Shown here piece by piece: positions 16,584-26,471 of a stretch of 64,000 nucleotides of DNA. The notes beneath the pieces are model-generated. The model was not told the origin of the DNA. It searched no databases and saw nothing but the letters and a program-made list of their open reading frames with translations. The stretch's first letter is position 1; each line of letters starts with the position of its first letter. Source of the DNA: Burkholderia sp. Ax-1719 (GTDB lineage Bacteria > Pseudomonadota > Gammaproteobacteria > Burkholderiales > Burkholderiaceae); the NCBI RefSeq assembly GCF_011753055.1, contig NZ_VWWJ01000001.1, forward strand, positions 806,001 to 870,000, read 5' to 3'. The translations under genes and the position numbers were made by a program.

Positions 16584-16602
16584 GTGGATTGAAGCGTCGT
16601 CG

Positions 16603-16634
16603 AGAAAGGCCTCACCGTTGGGTGAGGCCTTTTC
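16603..16634. terminator. bidirectional terminator between tehA and EF-hand gene
   Basis: A perfect 12-bp stem AAAGGCCTCACC / GGTGAGGCCTTT with a GTTG loop (16615-16618), A residues on one side and T residues on the other. It lies between convergent genes and can serve both. Confidence 0.88.
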
Positions 16635-16665
16635 ACATGAGCGCAATGTGATTGCGACTACGCGT

Positions 16666-17070
16666 CTATTGCTGCTGTTGCTTCTGCAGGTACTGGCGCA
16701 CGTCGTCGATTGAAACGCGGCCCGTATGCGCCGTGTCGATCTGATCGAAATGCTGCGAGATATAGCCGAGGCCATTGGTCTGCGCCTGCGCCTTCGTGAC
16801 TGTCGCGCCCTGGCTCAACACCGTGTTTGCGCCCAGCCGCGCTTCGATGCGCTTTTGCGCCTCCTGCTGCAACTGTGTGCCTGTCGACGGCGTCACGGGC
16901 TGGGGACGGTTGGCCGGAAAGAACGGGCCGTCGACGCCATGGCCGCCCTTGGGCAACTGGACGGGCGCCACGGACTGCGTTGCCGCCTGCGCCGTGCCGA
17001 TTACGGCAGCAACCACGATGAGCGGCGCAATGCGCCACAACTTGTCGGATGGATACATGTTCGCTCGCAT
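16666..17070 (-). CDS. exported EF-hand-like protein
   Basis: A 134-residue protein with a signal peptide (about residues 10-29, ending Ala-Gln-Ala-Ala) and a C-terminal helix-loop-helix (Phe-Asp-Gln-Ile-Asp-Thr-Ala-His-Thr-Gly-Arg-Val-Ser-Ile-Asp-Asp). This fits a degenerate EF-hand; the third loop position lacks an acidic residue, so calcium binding is doubtful. It ends in Gln repeats. The start could be 17070 or 17058; neither has a strong ribosome site. It is probably a periplasmic signal or scaffold protein of unknown role. Confidence 0.7.
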   Translation of the reverse strand: MRANMYPSDKLWRIAPLIVVAAVIGTAQAATQSVAPVQLPKGGHGVDGPFFPANRPQPVTPSTGTQLQQEAQKRIEARLGANTVLSQGATVTKAQAQTNGLGYISQHFDQIDTAHTGRVSIDDVRQYLQKQQQQ

Positions 17071-17123
17071 TCAAAGAGTGAAATCGGGTGTACCGGATAG
17101 ATCAGCTCGTGCGGAAGCCGATC

Positions 17124-18944
17124 TCAAGGTTCGATCGCGGCCTGCGCCGTCGCAGTCGGCGAACCGGCGGGGCTTTCGTCGGGCCACGGCGCGGGCAGCG
17201 TCCACACCGAAAGCGCGAGCGGTATCGGTTGACCGGCGTAGTACTTGACGAGATCGCTCTTCATCTTCGGGCGCGCGGTGTCATCCAGATAAATCATGTG
17301 CCCGCCCGGGAAGAAGTTGACCTGCAGATTGGCGTTCAAACCGGACACGGTTTGCAGCCGTGCGAGCTGCTTCTCCGTATTGAAGAATGGCGTCGCGAGA
17401 TCGTGATAACCGTTCTCCGACAGCACCTTCAACTGCGGATTGAGCGTGATCGCGCCAAGCAGATCGGGCAGCGTATCGGGCAGCGGCTGGCCATCGTGCG
17501 AGAAGTCCCAGACATTGATGATGTTGTCGTTGAGCGGCATGAAGGTGGCGTTGGGCGCGGTATAACCGAGGTAATCGGGCAACTGCGTGGCCAATGCCGT
17601 GGTGAACGGCTGCGAGATCAGAATGTCCGAGGGATCGCCGTCGGATTGCAGGCGCGGGTCCGAATTCGGCAGCGAAACGCGTCCGTCATAACGGCCGATG
17701 GTGGTGCCCGGAATCAGCGAGTAAGTGAAGCCATTCACGTTGAAGTAGCCCTGCAAGGCCTGCAAGGTCAGGCTCGAAGGCCAGCGCCACGAATCCAGCG
17801 TGCGCGCGGGCGGCAGCACCGGCGTGCCGAGCGCATTGGGGATGCCCAACTGGCTGAGCGTCCAGGTCTGCGCGTATTTCTTGAAGTGGTTGTACTGGCC
17901 GGTCGCGAAGATTTCCGATTGAAGCGCGAACAGTCCCTGATCGATCAAGGGCGGCGAGACCTGATTGAAATACGCGGCCACTTCCGCATAGCCGGGGTAA
18001 TAGCCCGCGAGCGTATCGGTATCCAGTTGCAGACCGGCGGTCGAATCCGTGATGGCGGTGGCTTCGATCGCATCGGCGTAGTAGTTCAGGATCGACGACT
18101 GCAACACGATGCCGGTGAGCGGCACGCCCGCTGTTTCCAGCGCGAGTGCAAGCATGTCGGTGCGCGGCGTGCCATACGATTCGCCATAGAGATAGATCGG
18201 TGAAGTGCTGCGGTTGTTGACGGCAATATAGCGTTCGATGAAATCGCGCATCACGCCCACATCGGGATCGCAGCCCCAGAACTTCTGGTTGGTGTTGGGC
18301 AGGATCGCTTCGGAAAGGCCGGTGCCCGGCGGGTCGATGAACACCATATCCGTGGTGTCGATCAGGCTGTCTGCATTATCGACAACCGGAAAATTCGGCC
18401 AGTTCGTCAGCAGCGGGTCGGGCGTGGCGACGCGCGTGGGCGCGAACGAGCCCAGCCGCAGCCAGATCGACGACGAACCCGGGCCGCCGTTGTAGATGAA
18501 GGTGACCGGACGCGGCGATCCATTGGTCGATGGCGCGGTGTAGGCAACATAAGACATGGTGGCTTCGGGATTGCCATTGGCATCCGACGCCGTCAAATGC
18601 CCGGTCGTCGTCGTGTAATTGATCGTGGCTTTCCCGGATTTCCATTGGTAATGCATGACGGCGGCTTTTTCCGCGACTTGCGAGGCCGCAAGGCCGTCAG
18701 TGGCATTCGGCGAATAGGCAATGGGGTCGGTATACGGTTGATTGGCGCTGGCGCCGGCATTCGATTGCGATGCATTTTGCTGAGTGGCCGCGACCTGTTT
18801 CATTGCCGTGGCCGAAGTGCCGGAGCCGCTATCGCCGCCCCCGCATCCCGCCAGCATCAATATTGTCGCCATCAACGCGCCCGGCATGGCCAGGCGGCCC
18901 AATGAGCGGGCGCGGCAATTGCTAATACGGCTGTCCGCATTCAT
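17124..18944 (-). CDS. S10 serine carboxypeptidase-like lipoprotein
   Basis: A 606-residue lipoprotein: signal peptide and lipobox Leu-Met-Leu-Ala-Gly-Cys34, then a Ser/Gly/Gln-rich linker and a serine carboxypeptidase domain. Visible are the oxyanion motif Asn-Gly-Gly-Pro-Gly-Ser-Ser-Ser (152-159), the nucleophile Ser256 in Tyr-Gly-Glu-Ser-Tyr-Gly, a later Asp in Gly-Tyr-His-Asp-Leu-Ala-Thr-Pro and the catalytic His in Pro-Gly-Gly-His-Met. It likely trims peptides in the periplasm or at the outer membrane. The start at 18944 follows an AGGGA ribosome site. No co-directional partner is close. Confidence 0.88.
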   Translation of the reverse strand: MNADSRISNCRARSLGRLAMPGALMATILMLAGCGGGDSGSGTSATAMKQVAATQQNASQSNAGASANQPYTDPIAYSPNATDGLAASQVAEKAAVMHYQWKSGKATINYTTTTGHLTASDANGNPEATMSYVAYTAPSTNGSPRPVTFIYNGGPGSSSIWLRLGSFAPTRVATPDPLLTNWPNFPVVDNADSLIDTTDMVFIDPPGTGLSEAILPNTNQKFWGCDPDVGVMRDFIERYIAVNNRSTSPIYLYGESYGTPRTDMLALALETAGVPLTGIVLQSSILNYYADAIEATAITDSTAGLQLDTDTLAGYYPGYAEVAAYFNQVSPPLIDQGLFALQSEIFATGQYNHFKKYAQTWTLSQLGIPNALGTPVLPPARTLDSWRWPSSLTLQALQGYFNVNGFTYSLIPGTTIGRYDGRVSLPNSDPRLQSDGDPSDILISQPFTTALATQLPDYLGYTAPNATFMPLNDNIINVWDFSHDGQPLPDTLPDLLGAITLNPQLKVLSENGYHDLATPFFNTEKQLARLQTVSGLNANLQVNFFPGGHMIYLDDTARPKMKSDLVKYYAGQPIPLALSVWTLPAPWPDESPAGSPTATAQAAIEP

Positions 18945-19510
18945 ATCTGTCCCTGTGGATGATGAATACCGCATGCAGAAAAGCCGCGTTCGCCGGAACG
19001 TGACGATTTAAAAAGACAAAGCGAATCCACGCCGGCGCAATGCGGCTAACAATTAACTTTCTATAACCGACATTTTTAATACAATTTGTTGCGGTGAAAA
19101 TTAATCAGGATGCCTACGAAAAAGGACAATAAAAAAGACAAAGGGAAGCCCCTGAAGCCAGAACGGCCTCTGGAGATTCCCCGTGGAAAGATTTGGTAAT
19201 GAAAAGATGCAGAGGAAAAATAGAGGGTGTTGCAGTGCTTTGTCAAACACTTTTACACGCTATGCGGCATGAATGAATAGATGCCTTTAAACATCATTTA
19301 AAGTCAGTCTATAAAATTCGAAAAATAAATCGGGAGAAGTACGGTATCCATTTTTATCTGTGTAATTGCATATGCAATTACAGCCACGAAATGGAAATTG
19401 CGAACGCGGGAAGCGTGGGGCGGCCCGCTATCGTCCGTTGAACTTCATGAGAAGCGTGAACGACAGCGGGCAGGAAGTGGCGGCGCTTAGGGACGCGCCG
19501 CGCGCAGTCT
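18945..19510. other. 566-base AT-rich intergenic region
   Basis: I find no convincing gene here. The stretch 19000-19360 is clearly richer in A and T than its surroundings. It contains a 15-mer (ATTAATCAGGATGCC, 19100-19114) that recurs at 21102-21116 on the other side of the frmA-frmR locus. A GC-rich inverted repeat (CGGCGC 19481-19486, GCGCCG 19495-19500) just after the frmA stop may help terminate frmA. Confidence 0.5.
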
Positions 19511-20665
<1,155 letters not shown>

Positions 20666-20700
20666 CTACCGGCGCGAATCAATCGATCATCGATACCGCA

Positions 20701-20976
20701 TCAACGAAGGTAGGAACGCACGAGCGAAACGACTTCGTCAATGGATTTTTTGGAACTGTCGTCAGCGGGCGCGAGGCTGGAAAACTCCTCGCGCAGATGG
20801 CTTTCGAGCACGCCCGCCATCAGGCCATTGATGGCGCCGCGCATGGCCGCAATCTGCTGGAGAATGGGCCCGCAATCCGCGCCTTCTTCCAGCGCGCGCT
20901 CAAGCGCGTCCAGCTGGCCGCGCACACGGCGAACCCGGGCCAGAACACGCTTCTTCTCTTCGACGGTGTGGGGCAT
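20701..20976 (-). CDS. frmR: FrmR, formaldehyde-responsive repressor
   Basis: A 91-residue all-helical CsoR/RcnR-family repressor. It has the residues that mark FrmR: Pro2, Cys35 (Asp-Cys-Gly-Pro) and His60 (Glu-Ser-His). Formaldehyde cross-links Pro2 and Cys35 in E. coli FrmR and releases DNA. It begins the frmR-frmA operon; GGGAG precedes the ATG. Two G-rich operators lie immediately upstream at 20992-21031, so the operon should be autoregulated. Confidence 0.94.
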   Translation of the reverse strand: MPHTVEEKKRVLARVRRVRGQLDALERALEEGADCGPILQQIAAMRGAINGLMAGVLESHLREEFSSLAPADDSSKKSIDEVVSLVRSYLR

Positions 20977-20991
20977 GATGGCTCCCGGTCA

Positions 20992-21031
20992 CATACTGGA
21001 CGGGAGTATGCCACAGTACTGCGGGGGAGTA
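20992..21031 (-). promoter_or_regulatory. two FrmR-type operators upstream of frmR
   Basis: Site 1 is CATACT (20992-20997), 7 bases GGACGGG, AGTATG (21005-21010), a perfect inverted repeat. Site 2 is TACT (21017-21020), 7 bases GCGGGGG, AGTA (21028-21031). An AT arm - G-run - AT arm layout is typical of CsoR/RcnR/FrmR-family sites. The two lie in tandem 15 bases before the frmR start. Confidence 0.8.
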
Positions 21032-21179
21032 TAGGATCGGTGGCCAGCCGGAGGTCGATATGTCCCTGATGGAGGGCATGCGAAATCTGAAAAAACTGCC
21101 TATTAATCAGGATGCCGATGTAATTAGACGATAAGTTATCCGTTGGCACGCCATTGCGCTATTCAACGAAAAATAACCT

Positions 21180-22013
21180 TCAATCGTAGGAGTGCGCCCA
21201 TTGCAACAGTTCCCATTTCGTGCGGACTTTGAGCTTGGCGAACGCGCGTTTGACGTAGGATTCGGCGGTCGAAAGCTTTAATTCCAGCATCTGGGCGCTT
21301 TCCGGAATCGTCTTGCCGCTCAGCAGACAGCGGCAGATTTCGCCTTCACGCCGCGAAAGACGGATCTCCTCGCGTGCAATGCGCTCTTCAAAGCGCGATA
21401 CGGGCGTGCCTTCGCGCCGTGGCGTGCTGATGCGCCGCGCCGCTGCCGTTCTCGCATGCATCTCGCACAGCGGAAACAGGAATTCGCTCATTTGCCGCAG
21501 CACCGCCAGTTCCTGCAGGGTAAAGGCGGCACGTCCTTCGCAACGCGCGAGGCCCAGCGAATAGCGCTCGTTACGCGTGCCGTGCGAAATCACGCATTCC
21601 TGGGCGATGCGTGCCGGCGTAAAAATTTCCTTGCGGAAGCCATCGTCGGTGAGCGCGCCAACGTCGCGCTGGATCAGCAGTGTGCCGGTCGCCCCACGAA
21701 TTGAAACGAATAGCGGATCGCGGTCGCAATACGCCGCGTAGTAGCGGTCCATGATCTCGCAGATCAAGGCGTATTCGTCGCCGGTGCTGCCGATCCACTC
21801 CGTGGCATAGCCCGAAGGATTGCGCGCATCGGGTCGCACGCGTTCGAGATGGATGGCGTCGGCCTGAACGTCGCCGGTGACGAACTGCCCGAGCGAGCGC
21901 ACGAAATCGGGCGTGCCCACGCGGCCAACGAGGTCGCCCAATGCACGCGGGGAAATGGAAAGGGATCGGTAGTCGTCGCGCGCACGCGCGGATGCGAAAG
22001 CGTGAGGAGCCAT
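21180..22013 (-). CDS. LuxR family transcriptional regulator
   Basis: A 277-residue protein (280 if a GTG at 22022 is used). The C-terminal ~60 residues form a LuxR/GerE helix-turn-helix (Leu-Ser-Arg-Arg-Glu-Gly-Glu-Ile-Cys through Val-Lys-Arg-Ala-Phe-Ala-Lys-Leu). The first ~200 residues are a sensor-like domain without the acyl-homoserine-lactone-binding motif, and no luxI is nearby. It is divergent from the amidohydrolase-MFS operon at 22178, which it probably controls. No clear ribosome site decides the start. Confidence 0.82.
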   Translation of the reverse strand: MAPHAFASARARDDYRSLSISPRALGDLVGRVGTPDFVRSLGQFVTGDVQADAIHLERVRPDARNPSGYATEWIGSTGDEYALICEIMDRYYAAYCDRDPLFVSIRGATGTLLIQRDVGALTDDGFRKEIFTPARIAQECVISHGTRNERYSLGLARCEGRAAFTLQELAVLRQMSEFLFPLCEMHARTAAARRISTPRREGTPVSRFEERIAREEIRLSRREGEICRCLLSGKTIPESAQMLELKLSTAESYVKRAFAKLKVRTKWELLQWAHSYD

Positions 22014-22177
22014 CAGTGTCACGGTTGCTCGTCGGGGATGAGCACGATGCTACCTGACCAATATTGCGCTGTCTGCCAGGGCAACGCCTGTCCCCCCAAA
22101 GCAGGGCAGACCGGCGATTTCCGGCTGGATACATTCGCGCCACATCGATTGAGAACGACGACCCAAAGGAGCGACAC

Positions 22178-23935
22178 GTGGCGACACAGAATCACACCAT
22201 CACATCGGCTGACGAATGCATCCAGCACGCAGATATCGCATTTCGCAACGCCAAGGTTTATACCGTGGACCCGCACAAGCCCTGGGCCGACGCCGTCGCT
22301 GTGCGCGGCGATCGCATTGTTTACGTGGGCGACGAGGCCGGGATCGAGCGTCATATCGGCGAGAACACCCAGGTGGTGGACGCGGGCGGCCGCCTGATGC
22401 TGCCGGGCTTTGTCGAATCGCACTGGCATTTTTCAACCACCGCATTTGCGTTCCAGGCGTTCGTCAATTACGAAGACCCGCAAAAAGTGCTGGCGGCGCT
22501 GGCCGAATACGTGGCGGCGCATCCGGATGAAAAAAGCATTACCGGCATGGGCTGGATTCAGGCCACGATTCCCCCGGAAATCCTGCGTAAGGAAACGCTC
22601 GACGCGATCTGTGCGGACAAACCGGTCTGCCTGCTTTCCACCGATTTCCATTCCATGTGGGTCAATTCGAAGGCCCTGGAGATTGGCGGCATCGATGCGG
22701 CCACGCCGCCGGTCGAGGAAGGTTCGAGCTGGTTCGAGAAAGACCCGGTAACGGGCGAGCCAACCGGTCTCGTGGTGGACGGCGCGGCTTATTCGCTGCT
22801 GATGCGCCGTATCAGCGAGGCGGGTTATCTGCCCACGGGCATCGACCTGTATCTGCAGTCGATTGGCGTCTGGCAGGAAAAGCTGGTGGCGGCCGGCATT
22901 ACCACGGTGTTCGACGCGGGCTTCCTGGACCCGAGCGGCGACCAGACGCTGCTCTATGAAACGCTGCAAACGATGGAGCGCGCCAACAATCTCAAACTGC
23001 GCGTGGTGGGCAGCTACGCGGCGCTCGGCCCGGTGGAAGACCCGGTGGGCACGCTGGTGGAATATCGCGCGAAGTATCAATCGCCGCTGGTCAAGGCGCA
23101 GGCGTTGAAGCTGTTCCTCGACGGCACGGAAGCGAATCACACGGCCTATCTGCTCGCGCCCTATGCGGACCGACCGCACACCTGCGGCGAGCCGACCATG
23201 CCCATCGACCAGTTCAAGCAATATCTGCTGCAGGCCGATAAGGAACAGATCGACGTCATGGTGCATTGTGTGGGCGACGCGGCCGTGCGCACGGCGCTCG
23301 ACGGTTTCGAACTGGTCAACGCGACCAATCCGCCGCGCGAGCGGCGTCACGTCATCACGCACGCATTCCTCACGCATCCCGACGATATTCCGCGTTTCCG
23401 CCGTCTTGGCGTGATGGCGAATACGCAATTGCAATGGGGCGTCGTCGATGTCTATACCGAACTGATTCGCGAGCATTACGGCACGGAACGCTGGAGCAAT
23501 ATGTACAAGTTCCGCACCTTTATCGAGGAGGGCGTGACGGTGTCGATCGGCATGGATGGCCTGGCGTGCCAGTGTCGCTGCCAGCATCGCCCGGTCGAGC
23601 ATATTGAATCGGGTCACACGCGTCAGCTTGCAGGCGAGCCCGATGCCCCCGTGTTTCCCGACATCAACGAGCGCCTGAGCGTGCCGCAATTGATCGCCGC
23701 GTACACCATCAACGGCGCGTACCAGTTGCGCATGGAGCACGAGATCGGTTCGCTGACCGTCGGCAAGCGCGCGGATCTGATCGTGCTCGAAGACAATCTC
23801 TTCGAAGTGAAGAAACACGATATTGGCCGCGTGAATATCGGCGTGACGATGATGAATGGCGCAGTGACCTACGCGCAGGGAACGTTGCGCGAGCAACTGG
23901 ATAGCGAAAGCATCGACACCACCGCGTGCGCTTGA
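22178..23935 (+). CDS. amidohydrolase family 3 protein (YtcJ-like)
   Basis: A 585-residue metal-dependent hydrolase of the amidohydrolase-3 group. Visible metal-site elements are Glu-Ser-His-Trp-His, Leu-Phe-Leu-Asp-Gly-Thr, His-Cys-Val-Gly-Asp-Ala-Ala and Thr-His-Ala-Phe-Leu-Thr-His. Family members hydrolyse amide or imidate bonds; the substrate is unknown. An AAAGGA ribosome site supports the GTG start at 22178. The MFS gene follows after 36 bases, so uptake (or export) and hydrolysis of the same compound are probably coupled. The late stretch Cys-Gln-Cys-Arg-Cys-Gln is unusual. Confidence 0.85.
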   Translation: MATQNHTITSADECIQHADIAFRNAKVYTVDPHKPWADAVAVRGDRIVYVGDEAGIERHIGENTQVVDAGGRLMLPGFVESHWHFSTTAFAFQAFVNYEDPQKVLAALAEYVAAHPDEKSITGMGWIQATIPPEILRKETLDAICADKPVCLLSTDFHSMWVNSKALEIGGIDAATPPVEEGSSWFEKDPVTGEPTGLVVDGAAYSLLMRRISEAGYLPTGIDLYLQSIGVWQEKLVAAGITTVFDAGFLDPSGDQTLLYETLQTMERANNLKLRVVGSYAALGPVEDPVGTLVEYRAKYQSPLVKAQALKLFLDGTEANHTAYLLAPYADRPHTCGEPTMPIDQFKQYLLQADKEQIDVMVHCVGDAAVRTALDGFELVNATNPPRERRHVITHAFLTHPDDIPRFRRLGVMANTQLQWGVVDVYTELIREHYGTERWSNMYKFRTFIEEGVTVSIGMDGLACQCRCQHRPVEHIESGHTRQLAGEPDAPVFPDINERLSVPQLIAAYTINGAYQLRMEHEIGSLTVGKRADLIVLEDNLFEVKKHDIGRVNIGVTMMNGAVTYAQGTLREQLDSESIDTTACA

Positions 23936-23971
23936 GCACCGTCATCGCCATCGATATCCGGAGACCGCAAC

Positions 23972-25159
23972 GTGAATCAACCTTCGTCTGAAGCCGCCAC
24001 ACAGGACGGCGTGCTGTTCCTCATGGCGATGCTTGCCCTCGGCACTGTCGCGCCCACGGTGTTCTGGGGGCTGCCCGTGATCGTCGGGCAGATTGCGCAG
24101 CAGTGGGGCTTTGGCGCGGCAGATCTGGGCGTCGCCGTGCTGGGCGAGGTGTTCGGCATGGCGGCGGGCACGCTGTTGATGGCGACCGTACTCGCACGCC
24201 AGCCCATTCGCGTCACGCTCGCGGCCACGATTGCGCTCACGGCGCTTGCGAATTTCGCCACGCCCTATGCCCACAGCTTGCCGCTCTTCATTGCTGCACG
24301 TGTCATGGCGGGGATCGGCTCGGGCGCGCTAAGCGGCATCGCCATGACCTGCCTGTCCTATACGAAAGCGCCCGAGCGCAATATCGGCCTGCTGATCCTG
24401 CTGCAGGTGCTGTGGAGCATGGCCTTGCTTGGCTACGTGTTGCCGGTGGTGGGTTCGGTGGCGCAGGCGACGGGCACGTACGTTTGCATCGGCGCGCTCG
24501 CACTGGTGTTTCTGCCGGCGATGACGCTGTTCGGGCGCACGGAGGCCTTCGTCAGCGCCGACGCGGGGCATGGCGCGCGCGTCGATCTGCGCGGCGTCAT
24601 GTTGCTGCTGGGCTGCATATTCGCGCTGTATTTCGGCGTGGGCGTGCTGTGGACTTTCCTCGAACAGATTGGCATGCGTGCGGGCCTGAGCGAGTCGCGC
24701 GTGGCCACCACGCTGGTCTACGCCAATCTCGTGAGCCTGGCCGCGTGCGTGGTCATGCCGCGTCTGGGGCGCGGCAACGGCTTGCGGCGCTGGGCGATCG
24801 TCAATATCGGCGCGTGCGTGGTATCGGCTGCGGCGCTCACGATGCCGCAAACGCCCGACCGCTTCGCCATCGCCGCCATTGTCTTCATCGTGGCCTGGAC
24901 GGGCGCGGCCACGCTGATCTTCGCGACCATGCCGCGCGTCGATCCGGTGGGGCGCTATGCGACGCTGTCGCCGGGCGTGTTGTCGTTAGGCTTCGGCATT
25001 GGCTCGGCGGCGGGGGGCGAGCTGATCGAACGACTCGACGCGCGCGCGGCTATCGGACTCGCCTGTGTGTTCTGCTGCGTGTCGCTGCTGTTGTACGTGA
25101 GCCTGCGGCGCACACGCGAGACGGTAGAGGAACCGCTATCGCGTGCCAGCCAAAGCTAG
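23972..25159 (+). CDS. MFS transporter
   Basis: A 395-residue major-facilitator protein with about 12 predicted helices, starting at GTG after GGAG. It is the second gene of the amidohydrolase operon and likely carries that enzyme's substrate or product across the inner membrane. The last four bases overlap the convergent doxX gene, so the two stop codons interlock. Confidence 0.85.
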   Translation: MNQPSSEAATQDGVLFLMAMLALGTVAPTVFWGLPVIVGQIAQQWGFGAADLGVAVLGEVFGMAAGTLLMATVLARQPIRVTLAATIALTALANFATPYAHSLPLFIAARVMAGIGSGALSGIAMTCLSYTKAPERNIGLLILLQVLWSMALLGYVLPVVGSVAQATGTYVCIGALALVFLPAMTLFGRTEAFVSADAGHGARVDLRGVMLLLGCIFALYFGVGVLWTFLEQIGMRAGLSESRVATTLVYANLVSLAACVVMPRLGRGNGLRRWAIVNIGACVVSAAALTMPQTPDRFAIAAIVFIVAWTGAATLIFATMPRVDPVGRYATLSPGVLSLGFGIGSAAGGELIERLDARAAIGLACVFCCVSLLLYVSLRRTRETVEEPLSRASQS

Positions 25160-25665
25160 CGGGAGCGGCTTGCGCGGTCGCCCAGCAGCCAGTCGATCGA
25201 GATCCTGCCCGGACCCCATGCGGCGATGCCCAACGCCATTGCCGCCCAGGTGATGTGAATGGGCCAGCCGTCGGGCACGGTCAATTCGATGATGCAGGTC
25301 ATCAGAAACAGACCCGCAGCGGCGAAACGTGTGCCGAGTCCCAGCACTAGCAGCACCGGAAATCCCACTTCTCCGCACGCGGAAAGCAACGCAAAAACGG
25401 CGGGCGCGGGAAACGGATAGGGGCCGCCTGGCAGGTGCAGCTGGAACTCGTCGGTAAATAGCGTGATCGCCGTATCGTTGAGATGCAGGAAGCCGTGCCA
25501 TTTGAGGATGCCAGAGCGCCAGAACGGCACGGCAAGCGCAAGACGCAGCACGAGTTGCACGAGCCAGGGTTGAGCGAGCGTTTCGATTGCACGCCGGGCA
25601 CGCACAATCGCAGTCGTGACGAAGGCCTGCGCGGACGGTTTGAGTTCTTGCTGGGTCGACATCAT
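25156..25665 (-). CDS. DoxX family membrane protein, bufferin operon
   Basis: A 169-residue protein with four predicted helices and the DoxX signature around Phe-Trp-Arg-Ser-Gly-Ile-Leu-Lys-Trp near residue 50. It is the last gene of bufA1-bufB-bufC-doxX; its ATG overlaps the bufC stop as ATGA, which implies translational coupling. DoxX genes are frequent partners of DUF692/DUF2063/DUF2282 clusters, where a redox or membrane role is assumed but not proven. Confidence 0.88.
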   Translation of the reverse strand: MMSTQQELKPSAQAFVTTAIVRARRAIETLAQPWLVQLVLRLALAVPFWRSGILKWHGFLHLNDTAITLFTDEFQLHLPGGPYPFPAPAVFALLSACGEVGFPVLLVLGLGTRFAAAGLFLMTCIIELTVPDGWPIHITWAAMALGIAAWGPGRISIDWLLGDRASRSR

Positions 25666-26471
25666 GATGGATCTCCGGAACGGATGGCGGTCAATACGCC
25701 GGCAGAAATCATGGCTTGCAGATTGATATGGATATCGAATGAATTGTCGTCTTGCAGCGCGGCTTCCATTGCTTCGCCCAGTGGCGCACCGGCGATGAGC
25801 GCCAGCAGGAACGCAGCGCCCCCGGCAGGCAGTTGCGAAACGACCACGTCCTGATCGGGGCGCGTGACGAGCGCGTCCTGCGCGTCGCTCGCATGAAGCG
25901 GATCAAGCGGATCAAGCGGGCCGTCCTTGCGGTTCATGGCGAAAATGGATACCGCCGGATAGCGCGAACGCACGATGCGCGTGGCTGGGTGGGCAATAAA
26001 GCGTAGCTGCCCCAGCGACGCAGCATCGACGGCGGCGAATGCCTGCGCCGTCAAAGGTGCGGCATCAGCCGCGTGATACGCATCCAGCCATGCGCGTTCG
26101 ATGCGCGCCGTATCCGCGAGCCATGGCATGTCGCGTGCGTATTCATAGGATTCGATAAAGTCTGGAAAATCCCTGCCGTATTCGAATAGCAGCGGCGACT
26201 TTGGCGGCGTTGCGCGTACGTGAAAGCGCGCCATGGCGCGAAAAAATTCGACGCCGGTGATTCGCTGCACAGCCGGATAAATGGCGGCCAACGCATCGAT
26301 CAGGCTCACCGTCACGTTGTTGCGATAGACGTTGTAGCGCTTCACGACGCCCTTGCCGTGCGACGCGATAACGTCGACGGGCGCACTCAGCGCGGGATCG
26401 ATCAAGCCAGGCGCGAATGCGCTTGCATACCCTGCGTGTTGTTCAGCTTGCATGGCACACGCCCTCGTCAT
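25662..26471 (-). CDS. bufC: BufC/HvfC-type DUF2063 protein
   Basis: A 269-residue protein with the DUF2063 N-terminal domain (Tyr-Asn-Val-Tyr-Arg-Asn-Asn-Val-Thr, then Leu-Ile-Asp-Ala-Leu-Ala-Ala-Ile-Tyr-Pro-Ala-Val). It is the partner protein of the DUF692 oxidase in bufferin and related RiPP systems and probably presents the precursor peptide. It overlaps bufB by 29 bases if Met at 26471 is the start, or by 11 bases if Met at 26453 is used. The older label as a DNA-binding domain does not fit the operon. Confidence 0.88.
   Translation of the reverse strand: MTRACAMQAEQHAGYASAFAPGLIDPALSAPVDVIASHGKGVVKRYNVYRNNVTVSLIDALAAIYPAVQRITGVEFFRAMARFHVRATPPKSPLLFEYGRDFPDFIESYEYARDMPWLADTARIERAWLDAYHAADAAPLTAQAFAAVDAASLGQLRFIAHPATRIVRSRYPAVSIFAMNRKDGPLDPLDPLHASDAQDALVTRPDQDVVVSQLPAGGAAFLLALIAGAPLGEAMEAALQDDNSFDIHINLQAMISAGVLTAIRSGDPS

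Noticed and set aside
21180..22013. Quorum-sensing LuxR receptor
   Set aside because: The acyl-homoserine-lactone-binding motif is not seen and no luxI-type gene is near, so only the general LuxR-type call is made.
22128..22133. Fifth copy of the tripartite TGTATC element, before the amidohydrolase gene
   Set aside because: A single GATACA is present, but the bases 10 downstream and 19 upstream do not match the other two 6-mers.
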